Of a DNA stretch of 6,278 nt, positions 1 to 6,278 are shown piece after piece. A program made the translations under genes and the position numbers. Position 1 is the first letter of the stretch; each line of letters begins with the position of its first letter. Source of the DNA: Acidobacteriota bacterium (lineage in GTDB: Bacteria > Acidobacteriota > Terriglobia > Acidoferrales > UBA7541); the NCBI GenBank assembly GCA_019239815.1, contig JAFAZL010000816.1, positions 1 to 6,278 of the forward strand, written 5' to 3'. Below the pieces are notes generated by a model. It ran no database searches, had not been told where the DNA came from, and saw only the letters and a list, made by a program, of their open reading frames with translations.

Positions 1-1666
1 CCGCACGGAACGCATACTCCGCGCCGTAGTAGTCATAGAGGTCGAGTTTCGGAGTCGGGTGCAGTTCCAGAGCGCCCAAGCCATGGACCGTGCGGATCAG
101 GGCTTCGGTGCCGTCGGGACGGAGGGTCAAGTCAGCAAGCTGCGCCGAGCCGTAACGGCCGATGCCGTCGCCCGCAACGCCCTTGATGCCGAGTTCCACT
201 TTCTTCTGAGCTGCTGTCCAGCGCGCGCTTGCGCCAAAACCGCCGCCAGTACGGGTGTCGTTGGTCGCGCCAAACGCGCTCACCGTCGTCGGGGTCGCGG
301 AGCCGCAAGTAATCGACGTTGGGGTTGCCGGGGGAGCCGTGTCCTTCGCGTTCGTGCCAACCACGCCGCAAGGATAGATGCGATTGCGGAAGACGCTGAT
401 GATGCCGAACAGTTCATAGTGTCCGAAGCCCGGATCGAGTGCCGCCTTGATGATGATGTCCGGAGATTTGTTGATCGAATAGCCGGTCGCATCGGCGAAG
501 TTAAACAGGCCGCCGCCGGATCCGATCGCATCCAGGAAAGTGTTTCCGGTGACGCTTGTTGTGCTACCAGTCGGTTGGATCACCGAAGGCGCTGCGCCGT
601 TGTTGATCGTCGTCACGTTCGAGAAGCCGCGGCCACCGATTGTTGCCTGCGGCCCTTCGAGCGCGACCGCAAGTGCGAACTTGTCGCCGAAATTCTTGAC
701 GACGCGGAAGCCATACTGACGCGCCCAAGTGAAGCCCACCGTATATTGCGAATCAACCGTCAGAGGAATCGCTTCCTGGCGGTTGTCGATGCCCTTGCGA
801 TCTTCTGTCGCCAACGACCACTGCTGGCCGCCGGTGAAGCTCCACCCGCTGTCGAGCTTCGCCTGGCCCCAAATTTGGCGCTGACGCAGAACGTAGCTGT
901 TGCTCTGGCGGTTGTTCGATGTGACGCCGGTGCCCAACCAATCCGCTTCGTAGTACCCGGTCAGTTTCGTGCCCGCATACTTACCTTCCGCCAGCAAGCT
1001 CAAACGGCTCTGGCGGGCGGTGAAGTTGCTCTCACCCACTTGCGAGAGCGCGTTGCCCGGATATGGGACGCTGTTGAACGGCGTGTTGATGTCCGAGCTC
1101 ACGGCGCGCTGGCGCGTCACGGTTTCTGCCGCCACGAATCCGCCGGGGGTCAACGTGATGCCCTTGAACTTGATCGAGGCCGGTCCTTCTTCCGAACCGC
1201 CTTGGCCGCCACCTGCGTTCGATGTCGTCGCTGCAACGGTGTTCACCGTCGAGGTGAGCGCTGCGTTGCTCGTCTTCAGATCAGCAACGCTCGAGCTCAA
1301 CGTCGCCTCGTTCGACTTCACTTCCGCCGACGTGTTTTCCGCCTCGCCGGCCTTCGCCGACGCTTCGACGGCGCGCGCATTCGCCGCGGCCGCTGCTTCG
1401 CGAGCCTCGTCGATCTGCTTGTCGCGCTTGCTCAGCTCTTCCTTCAACAGTTCGAGCTGTTCCTGCTGCGCCTGCATGGCCTGCTTGAGTTCTTCAAGTT
1501 CAGCGGCAATCTCCGCATCCGTCTTGGCGGCTTTCTTGGCTGCGGCCTTGGACTTGGCAGGCTCCGACGACTTCGACGCCGGCGCATCGGCGTCTTTTGG
1601 TGAATCGGCGAACGCCACTCCGGAGGTCAGAAACAGCGATAAAACGAGTGCTGCAAGTTTTCTCAT
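1..1666 (-). CDS. DcaP-like outer-membrane porin with N-terminal coiled coil (3' end outside window)
   Basis: This frame is open from the ATG at 1666-1664 to the left edge, giving 555 residues without a stop; the C-terminus is missing. Residues 1-20 form a classical Sec signal peptide (MRK, hydrophobic core, then AFA before Asp21). Residues 21-50 are a Lys/Ala/Ser/Pro-rich tether. Two coiled-coil stretches follow: 53-88, with L57, M64, L71, L78 and I85 exactly seven apart, and 123-144, with alternating 4/3 spacing L123-V127-L130-N134-L137-V141-V144. A Gly-rich hinge (152-158) leads into a barrel of short alternating aromatic/Gly-rich strands, including an FTARQSRLSLL segment at 215-225, LRQRQIWGQ near 260 and GGQQWSLAT near 279. 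Those segments and the coiled coil recall DcaP-type trimeric porins; Porin_O_P (OprP-like) is the alternative. The inferred role is diffusion of small, perhaps anionic, solutes across the outer membrane; the substrate cannot be read from the sequence. C433 and C454 are the only cysteines seen. It lies downstream of an efflux operon but has its own leader and probable promoter. Outer-membrane barrel is secure; subfamily is moderate. Confidence 0.85.
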   Translation of the reverse strand, partial: MRKLAALVLSLFLTSGVAFADSPKDADAPASKSSEPAKSKAAAKKAAKTDAEIAAELEELKQAMQAQQEQLELLKEELSKRDKQIDEAREAAAAANARAVEASAKAGEAENTSAEVKSNEATLSSSVADLKTSNAALTSTVNTVAATTSNAGGGQGGSEEGPASIKFKGITLTPGGFVAAETVTRQRAVSSDINTPFNSVPYPGNALSQVGESNFTARQSRLSLLAEGKYAGTKLTGYYEADWLGTGVTSNNRQSNSYVLRQRQIWGQAKLDSGWSFTGGQQWSLATEDRKGIDNRQEAIPLTVDSQYTVGFTWARQYGFRVVKNFGDKFALAVALEGPQATIGGRGFSNVTTINNGAAPSVIQPTGSTTSVTGNTFLDAIGSGGGLFNFADATGYSINKSPDIIIKAALDPGFGHYELFGIISVFRNRIYPCGVVGTNAKDTAPPATPTSITCGSATPTTVSAFGATNDTRTGGGFGASARWTAAQKKVELGIKGVAGDGIGRYGSAQLADLTLRPDGTEALIRTVHGLGALELHPTPKLDLYDYYGAEYAFRA

Positions 1667-1676
1667 TGCCTCTCTC
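1667..1676 (-). promoter_or_regulatory. Ribosome binding site of the porin gene
   Basis: The bases before the porin ATG read GAGAGAGGCA on the minus strand. This purine-rich stretch pairs with the anti-Shine-Dalgarno sequence in the GAGAGG register. Its spacing to the ATG is slightly short or ambiguous because the GA repeat allows several registers. Together with the perfect signal peptide that begins at this ATG, it fixes the start codon. Confidence 0.65.
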
Positions 1677-1689
1677 TTTTGCTCATCAA

Positions 1690-1714
1690 AATTTCGAAAT
1701 TCGGACGAACGAAT
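1690..1714 (-). repeat. Palindrome and overlapping stem-loop in the porin 5' leader
   Basis: Positions 1690-1701 are a perfect 12-bp palindrome (AATTTCGAAATT). Partly overlapping it, 1699-1703 and 1710-1714 form a 5-bp inverted repeat (ATTCG/CGAAT) around a 6-base loop. The two structures share bases and so exclude each other in RNA. They lie 24-48 bases upstream of the start codon, inside the predicted leader. They could be a protein-binding site in DNA or a leader fold. AT-rich palindromes of this size also occur by chance, so function is unproven. Confidence 0.35.
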
Positions 1715-1722
1715 ACAGGAAA

Positions 1723-1742
1723 GCTGGTAAGTTCACCCCAGC
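1723..1742 (-). promoter_or_regulatory. Possible 5'-terminal hairpin of the porin mRNA
   Basis: An inverted repeat with arms GCTGG (1742-1738) and CCAGC (1727-1723) encloses a 10-base loop; an extra T-A pair is possible with a small bulge. The predicted promoter places transcription start at about 1743, so this hairpin would sit at or within a base or two of the mRNA 5' end. Hairpins at the extreme 5' end protect abundant outer-membrane protein messages such as E. coli ompA from decay. The same role here is inferred from position only. Confidence 0.35.
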
Positions 1743-1749
1743 GCGAGAA

Positions 1750-1779
1750 GGTATAAGGCGTGTCTTACGGTTGCGTCAA
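1750..1779 (-). promoter_or_regulatory. Predicted sigma70-type promoter of the porin gene
   Basis: On the minus strand a TTGACG -35 box (1779-1774, five of six consensus bases) is followed after 18 bases by TATACC (1755-1750, four of six). Shifting the -10 by one base to TTATAC gives a 17-base spacer but a poorer match. Start of transcription would fall near 1743, giving a leader of roughly 77 bases. It is the best -35/-10 pair I find in the gap and points towards the porin. This supports separate transcription of the porin from the efflux genes. Confidence 0.45.
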
Positions 1780-1926
1780 CCTAATGTGAATATCCTGTAA
1801 CACACAAGCTACGGACTCTGTATGTGGTTGACTATGTTGTAGTTATAGAACTGAGGTGACCGCCGACAGAAGCCAAATCGAGGGCCTAAACGTCACTTCG
1901 AAGTCTCTTCCCAAGCCAGGACATCA

Positions 1927-1942
1927 ACCGTCATGACCGTCA
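1927..1942. repeat. 7-bp direct repeat ACCGTCA, possible operator
   Basis: ACCGTCA occurs at 1927-1933 and again at 1936-1942, nine bases centre to centre. The right copy is also part of a near-palindrome, TGACCGTCA (1934-1942). It lies about 150 bases upstream of the predicted porin promoter and just downstream of the channel gene. A tandem site for a regulator is possible, but nine-base phasing and short length make chance equally plausible. Confidence 0.2.
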
Positions 1943-2000
1943 AAGAGAGAAATTCAGCCCCTCAAGTATTTACGAATTGTAGACAATCCGAAACCGAGGC

Positions 2001-3395
2001 TCATTTCGGAGCCGCGATGGTATAGGCGAGCACGATTTGCGTCAAGAGGTAACGATACTGCGCGTCGGTGTTCGCTATGTCCGCTTCGGTCTTGCCCAGT
2101 TCCGCTTGTGTGAATTCTACGATTGAGCCGAGGCCGAGGTTGTAGCGGGCCTGCGCCAGATTGAGTGCGAGGTTGGCCTGCTCGCTGAGTTGTCGCGTGA
2201 CCGACAGCCGTTCGTACGCCTGATTCGTCTGCTGCCAACTTGTTCGAACATCGCGTGCGACGTTGTTCCGTGAGTCAGCTAGTTTCTGTTTCGCGACCTC
2301 CGTCTGCAAATCCGCAGCTTTCGCTCTCGCGCTATACAAGAATCCATTAAACACTGGAATGTTCACGTTGACTCCGACCGCGCCATACCAGCTTGAAATA
2401 TTGGGATCGCGGACAGGTGCGAGACCGACGGTTCCCAGCGCGTTTACACTCGGCCGCCACAAATCGCGCTCGGCCGCGTCATTTTTCTGCGCCGACTCAA
2501 TCTGAAATTGCAGCGACTGCAATTCGGGCCTCTGTTGCAACGCCTGCATGATCAGCGGCTCGACTTCGGGTGCCGGCGGCTGCACAGTTTCGTCCGGGCG
2601 TTGCAAATCGAAATTCTGTTCGTCTTGATAGCCAAGAATCGCGGATAGTTCAGCCAATGCGGCTTGAAAATTATTCTGCGACTCGAGCAACAGGAGCTTC
2701 GCTCGCGCGACGTCGACATTCGCGAAGCTCAGATCGAGGTCTGACTTCAGTTTCGCGTTGGTCAGCGCCTGAATCTTGTCCACAAGGGTTTGGCGCGCGC
2801 GCACCGTCTGTTCCGCCACGGTAACGAGGTCCAACGTCTCGAGCGCATTGTAGAAAGCCTGATCGACTGCCAGAGTAATATCGGCCGCTGTGGCGGCGGC
2901 GTTCTGATCCTCGGCCTTGGCCTGCAACTTCGAACTCGACAGCAAGTTCGTGGTACGGCCAAAGTCGGTGACGAGCTGCGAGACGGTTGCGCCTGCAGCG
3001 GCGCGTGGGAAAACGGTCGGATTCGTCAGGCCGCCAGCCGTGATGCGCCCACCAGGATCGGAATCGACCGCTGTCAAACTCAGGTACGCCGTGGGAAGCA
3101 GCGCCGATCTCGCCTCGCGAACGTATTCGCGGGCTTGAAGCGCCATCAATTTGCCGATCGTGATCTGTGGGTTGTTGCGAAGCGCAAGCGCTTCAGCCTC
3201 TTTCAGTGAGAGCTTGCGTGGCGGCCCGGCGACGCCATTGGCGGGTTCTGACGCAGTCGATGGCGGAGCGGCTGGTTGTTGCTGCGCGTTGCCAGCATTC
3301 TGATGGGTGGCTAGGGAGCCCGCGGTCGGCTCCTGCGCGTCGGACTGCCCGCACGCGAACGCGAACAAAACTCCAATTACAAGAGCGCGCTTCAC
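2001..3395 (-). CDS. TolC/OprM-family outer-membrane efflux channel
   Basis: This complete gene encodes 464 residues, a normal length for outer-membrane factors. These proteins trimerise into a beta-barrel plus alpha-helical tunnel that carries substrates from an RND pump and adaptor out through the outer membrane. The GTG start at 3395-3393 is chosen because it opens a signal peptide (VKR, hydrophobic core, SDA before Gln21) and has a strong ribosome site; an upstream ATG at 3623 would add 76 non-secretory residues encoded inside the pump gene. Residues 22-60 are a Gln/Ala/Pro-rich linker. Two OEP repeats follow, about 62-255 and 280-460. Family signals are VSQLVTDFGRT (138-148), the equivalent IPVFNGFLYSARAKAAD (346-362) and ARYNLGLGSIVEFTQAE (416-432) at the start of the last tunnel helix. 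Cys15 is not in a good lipobox, so a TolC-like, non-lipidated form is more likely. The gene overlaps the pump gene by four bases and is its partner; the substrate is unknown. Confidence 0.95.
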   Translation of the reverse strand: MKRALVIGVLFAFACGQSDAQEPTAGSLATHQNAGNAQQQPAAPPSTASEPANGVAGPPRKLSLKEAEALALRNNPQITIGKLMALQAREYVREARSALLPTAYLSLTAVDSDPGGRITAGGLTNPTVFPRAAAGATVSQLVTDFGRTTNLLSSSKLQAKAEDQNAAATAADITLAVDQAFYNALETLDLVTVAEQTVRARQTLVDKIQALTNAKLKSDLDLSFANVDVARAKLLLLESQNNFQAALAELSAILGYQDEQNFDLQRPDETVQPPAPEVEPLIMQALQQRPELQSLQFQIESAQKNDAAERDLWRPSVNALGTVGLAPVRDPNISSWYGAVGVNVNIPVFNGFLYSARAKAADLQTEVAKQKLADSRNNVARDVRTSWQQTNQAYERLSVTRQLSEQANLALNLAQARYNLGLGSIVEFTQAELGKTEADIANTDAQYRYLLTQIVLAYTIAAPK

Positions 3396-6278
3396 GATGC
3401 CACCTCCACAGCGCCTTCCGCTTTCTTTCGCCCGTGGATGATCAGGTAGACCGCCGGCACCAGATACACCGTCAGCACGACTGACACCGCCAAGCCGCCG
3501 ATGATGGCGCGTGCAAGCGGCGCGTACTGTTCGCTTCCCGCTTCCAGTCCGAGAGCCAGCGGAATCAAGCCAAGCAGTGTCGCCAGCGAGGTCATCAGAA
3601 TTGGACGCAATCGCACTTTGCATGCCTCGATAACCGCTTCCTGCAAACCCATGCCGCGTTTATGCAGGATGCCCGAGAATTCGACGATCAAGATGCTGTT
3701 CGAGACAACGATGCCCGTCATCATGATCACGCCCATCAGCGACATGATGTTGAGCGTCGAGCCCGTCATCCACAGAATCAACACCACTCCGGCGAGGCCT
3801 GGCGGAATCGCCGTCAAGATAATGAAGGGATCGATGAACGACCGGAACTGCGCCATCAGAATTAGGTAAACGAGCGCGACCGAGAGTACGAGACCGATGG
3901 CGAACCGTTTGAATGATTCGTTCATGCCGACCACGGCCCCATGCACCGTCACAATGACGTTCTTGCCGGTTCGAAGCCCCTTCACGATGTTGTTGACCTG
4001 TTTTTCGACAACGCTTAGGTCTTCTTTGACTGGCATCACATAGACATCGATCGTTCGCCGCAATTGGTAGTGATCGACTTCGGTCGGCGTATCGATCGGC
4101 TTGATGTCAGCGACAGATTGCAATGGCGTGTATGACGCCGCGTTTGCAGCTCGCAGCGGGATGTTTCGGAAACTCGACATCGTCATCGCGCCAATCTGTT
4201 GATTCGAATATTGCACGGTCAGCATGTAGTTGTTGCCGCTGCGCGGATCGATCCAATAACTCGGCGCAATCACGCCGTTCGAGGTCAGCGCGGTGATCAC
4301 GTTATCGACCACATTTTTTGGCGTCAGTCCAAGTTGGCCCGCCTGTTCGCGATTGATGTTGAGTTCAAGTCCCGGGTAGTCGAGATCCTGCGGTATGAGA
4401 ATGTCATTCACGCCGCGCGAGCCTCTCAGTTTCACCGCGATCTCTTCGGCGATCTGGTGCGCTTCGTGAGGGTTGTTGTCACTCACCTGAATATCGAAGG
4501 GCGCCGGCAAGCCCTGATTCACAACCGCGTCAACGAGTCCGCCCGCTTGGAAATAAGTGCTCAACTCAGGCAAGTCGGCGCGCAACTTCCGGCGCACGCG
4601 GTCCATATATTCGTAGCTGCCGATACTGTGCTCTTCCTTCAAGCTGACTTGCACAAAGGCCGTGTGCATCGCGGAGTTGGTGGTGTAAATCGCGGAGAGG
4701 TCAGGCGTGATGCCGATATTCGAAACGATCATGCCAAGATCTTCGGGCTTAACGACCTTGCGCACGTCGTCTTCGACCTGCGCGATGAGTTTGTCGGTGA
4801 CTTCGAGACGCGTTCCGCTTGGCGCCTTCACGTTGATCACGAATTGGCCGGGGTCGGTGCGCGGAAAATATGCCGTACCGACAAATGGAAAGAGTCCGAT
4901 CAGTACCACGGCGACCCCGGCAAGCAGAATTCCCGCCGTCCGCTTCGGCCGTTCGAGCGCTTTCATCACCGTCTTTTCGTAATAGATCAGCACTTTCAAA
5001 AAGAATTCATTGAACTGCTGCACGATGTAGGCAAACCACCCTGTCTTCTTGCTCTCGCCATGTGCTTCGTTGTGGTCGATGCGGATGAATTGCGCGCAAT
5101 ACAGGGGCACGACGGTCATCGCAAAGATGTAGGACGCGAAAATCGACAGCACCACGCCCAGCGCGAGATCGACAAAGAGATATTTGCTTACGCCATAGAA
5201 CAGTGTGACTGGAAAGAAGACGATCGACGTCGTAGAAGTCGCCGCCAGCACCGCCAGCGCGACCTCCATGCCACCTTTTTCAGCCGCTTCCCGTGGAGCG
5301 ACTCCCATCTCCATGAAGCGGAATATGTTTTCGAGCACGACGACCGAGTCATCGATCAATCGCGAAAACGCCAAAGCCAATCCGCCGAGTAGCATCGTGT
5401 TGATCGATCCACCCGTGCCCGAAATGACGAGCAGGCACGTCAGTGCGGAAAGTGGAATCGAAAGCAGAACCGCGAACGTCGCCCTCGGGCTGCCGAGGAA
5501 CAGCAGAATCATCACCGCCGTCAGCGCAAGACCGATGCCGCCTTCCTTCAGCAGGTTCTTGATCGCGATTTTTACGAAGATCGATTGATCGAAGACGACC
5601 GACGTCTTCAGCACATCCGGAATGTCGGTGAGATGCTTCGTCGCCGTCTTGATTCCGTTCACGATGGCGATCGTGTTGCTGTCGCCGCCTTGCTTCAGCA
5701 CCGGGATGTACACGGAATGCTGGCCGTCGATGCGCACAATGTTCGTCTGAATCGCACCGGCGTCCTCCGCCTTGCCCACGTCACCGACCATCACGCTGCC
5801 GAGGCCGACCGTCTTTAACGGAATCTGGTTGACCTCCGCCGCGTTCGGCACCTGGCTGTTGGCATAAATGTTGTAGTCGCGATTGCCGATGCGCACATCA
5901 CCTGCGGGCAGAATCAGGTTGGAATTGTTCACAGCATCCACGACGTCCATCAGACTAAGCTGGTGTGCTTCGAGCTTCACCGGATCGACGAACACCTGAA
6001 TCTGCCGGTACGTTCCGCCAAAAGGCTGCGGCACCGATGCGCCCTGTACACCCGCAATCTGATTGCGCACCTGGAATTGCGCCAAGTCCTTCAGTTGTGT
6101 CTCATTAAGGCCTTGGCCCTTGAGCGTCACCAGACAAACCGGCAGGCTCGAAGCATCGAATCGCAGCACGACCGGCGGCAATGTGCCCGACGGCAAGCGC
6201 CGCAAGTCCGCCATCGCCAGGTTCGCGATGTTGCTCAGCGCCGCGTTCGAATCTGTTCCCGGCTTGAAATATATTTTG
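3392..6278 (-). CDS. RND-family efflux pump permease, AcrB/HAE-1-like (5' end outside window)
   Basis: The frame runs in from the right edge (21 codons before the Met at 6214-6212) to the TGA at 3394-3392, so 961 residues are visible. By comparison with AcrB (about 1,050 residues) some 90 N-terminal residues, including TM1, are missing. Numbering from the Met at 6214: first periplasmic porter/docking part to about 215; TM2-TM6 about 226-372; a cytoplasmic linker about 376-425; TM7 about 426-443; second periplasmic part 450-765; TM8-TM12 about 769-926. The two-fold repeat is typical of RND pumps, which exchange protons for drugs, solvents or other amphiphiles and hand them to the outer-membrane channel. 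D288 and D289 match the AcrB D407/D408 relay pair; R868 and T875 match R971 and T978 in RLRPILMTS. The AcrB K940 position is Ser838 (VVSNSILIVEF), and Arg285 sits in TM4. The lack of CusA-type TM signatures argues against a metal exporter. The adaptor gene is not visible and probably lies upstream. Substrate is unknown. Confidence 0.95.
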   Translation of the reverse strand, partial: KIYFKPGTDSNAALSNIANLAMADLRRLPSGTLPPVVLRFDASSLPVCLVTLKGQGLNETQLKDLAQFQVRNQIAGVQGASVPQPFGGTYRQIQVFVDPVKLEAHQLSLMDVVDAVNNSNLILPAGDVRIGNRDYNIYANSQVPNAAEVNQIPLKTVGLGSVMVGDVGKAEDAGAIQTNIVRIDGQHSVYIPVLKQGGDSNTIAIVNGIKTATKHLTDIPDVLKTSVVFDQSIFVKIAIKNLLKEGGIGLALTAVMILLFLGSPRATFAVLLSIPLSALTCLLVISGTGGSINTMLLGGLALAFSRLIDDSVVVLENIFRFMEMGVAPREAAEKGGMEVALAVLAATSTTSIVFFPVTLFYGVSKYLFVDLALGVVLSIFASYIFAMTVVPLYCAQFIRIDHNEAHGESKKTGWFAYIVQQFNEFFLKVLIYYEKTVMKALERPKRTAGILLAGVAVVLIGLFPFVGTAYFPRTDPGQFVINVKAPSGTRLEVTDKLIAQVEDDVRKVVKPEDLGMIVSNIGITPDLSAIYTTNSAMHTAFVQVSLKEEHSIGSYEYMDRVRRKLRADLPELSTYFQAGGLVDAVVNQGLPAPFDIQVSDNNPHEAHQIAEEIAVKLRGSRGVNDILIPQDLDYPGLELNINREQAGQLGLTPKNVVDNVITALTSNGVIAPSYWIDPRSGNNYMLTVQYSNQQIGAMTMSSFRNIPLRAANAASYTPLQSVADIKPIDTPTEVDHYQLRRTIDVYVMPVKEDLSVVEKQVNNIVKGLRTGKNVIVTVHGAVVGMNESFKRFAIGLVLSVALVYLILMAQFRSFIDPFIILTAIPPGLAGVVLILWMTGSTLNIMSLMGVIMMTGIVVSNSILIVEFSGILHKRGMGLQEAVIEACKVRLRPILMTSLATLLGLIPLALGLEAGSEQYAPLARAIIGGLAVSVVLTVYLVPAVYLIIHGRKKAEGAVEVAS
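3400..3407 (-). promoter_or_regulatory. Strong Shine-Dalgarno site for the efflux channel gene, inside the pump gene
   Basis: The minus strand reads GGAGGTGG, with the GGAGG core seven bases before the GTG start of the channel gene. The site lies within the last codons of the pump gene (Val-Glu-Val-Ala). It decides the GTG start over the upstream ATG at 3623. With the GTGA stop/start overlap it indicates translational coupling of the two products. Confidence 0.85.

Larger units (their letters stand above)
1667..2000. other. Intergenic region between efflux channel and porin genes
   Basis: This 334-base stretch contains no convincing gene on either strand; the short plus-strand frames lack a ribosome site and family signals. 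It is visibly more AT-rich than the flanking genes. The left part holds the porin promoter and leader described separately. The right part (about 1800-2000) contains small palindromes, such as ACTTCGAAGT at 1895-1904, and a short direct repeat near 1927-1942, but no clear Rho-independent terminator for the efflux genes. Termination may be Rho-dependent, or part of the transcript may read through. Confidence 0.7.

Noticed and set aside
59..1603. A 514-codon plus-strand open frame
   Set aside because: It is antisense to the porin, which has a clear signal peptide, coiled coil and barrel. The plus-strand product is Arg/Ala-rich with no family features, as expected from the complement of GC-biased codons.
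1988..2009. CCGAAA/TTTCGG inverted repeat spanning the channel stop codon, as a terminator
   Set aside because: The stem is only 6 bp with a 10-base loop and is not followed by a T-run on the minus strand; part of it is coding.
3342..3356. Cys15 of the channel protein as a lipoprotein attachment site
   Set aside because: The preceding residues (Phe-Ala-Phe-Ala) do not fit a lipobox, lacking Leu at -3 and a small residue at -2. A signal peptidase I site follows at SDA/Q.
3396..3623. N-terminal extension of the channel protein to the ATG at 3623
   Set aside because: The extra 76 residues overlap the pump gene out of frame, look non-natural and would bury the signal peptide. The GTG at 3395 has the ribosome site.
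4199..5392. A 397-codon plus-strand open frame
   Set aside because: It lies wholly antisense to well-conserved RND pump sequence, and its product is His/Arg/Asp-rich without recognisable domains.
5205..5588. Short plus-strand frames within the pump gene, including the one at 5205-5588
   Set aside because: They are shadows of the RND TM2-TM6 region with no ribosome site or independent signal.

Overview
The window holds three co-oriented minus-strand genes of a Gram-negative (diderm) bacterium. Read in transcription order, from the right edge to the left, they are an RND-superfamily inner-membrane efflux pump (5' end cut off by the right edge), a complete TolC/OprM-type outer-membrane efflux channel, and, after a 334-base gap, a coiled-coil-bearing DcaP-like outer-membrane porin (3' end cut off by the left edge). 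All coding capacity is explained by these three genes; the long plus-strand reading frames are antisense shadows. I see no RNA gene, mobile element, CRISPR array or integration site.

Organism: the outer-membrane proteins require a diderm. The sequence is moderately GC-rich. The pump's style (an SRLIDD motif in TM4, and the wording of its porter domain) and the Ala/Lys-rich coiled-coil porin resemble proteins I associate with soil Acidobacteriota (Terriglobales-like). This is a judgement from protein style, not a database result.

Layout: (a) 1-1666, porin with signal peptide, two-part coiled coil and beta-barrel. (b) 1667-2000, non-coding leader with a sigma70-like promoter about 85 bases before the porin start, a hairpin close to the predicted transcript 5' end and a 12-bp palindrome. 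(c) 2001-3395, outer-membrane factor. (d) 3392-6278, RND permease. Genes (c) and (d) overlap by four bases (GTGA), with a strong Shine-Dalgarno site inside the end of the pump gene, so they are almost certainly co-transcribed and translationally coupled.

Function: the permease and outer-membrane factor are two of the three parts of a tripartite export machine. The periplasmic adaptor (HlyD/MFP family) is not in the window and would be expected just upstream of the pump, beyond the right edge. The porin probably has its own promoter and works in the opposite direction (uptake across the outer membrane). No wholly new system is evident. The most notable point is the pump's proton-relay region: the TM10 lysine of AcrB is replaced by serine, while an arginine appears in TM4 three residues before the conserved Asp pair.
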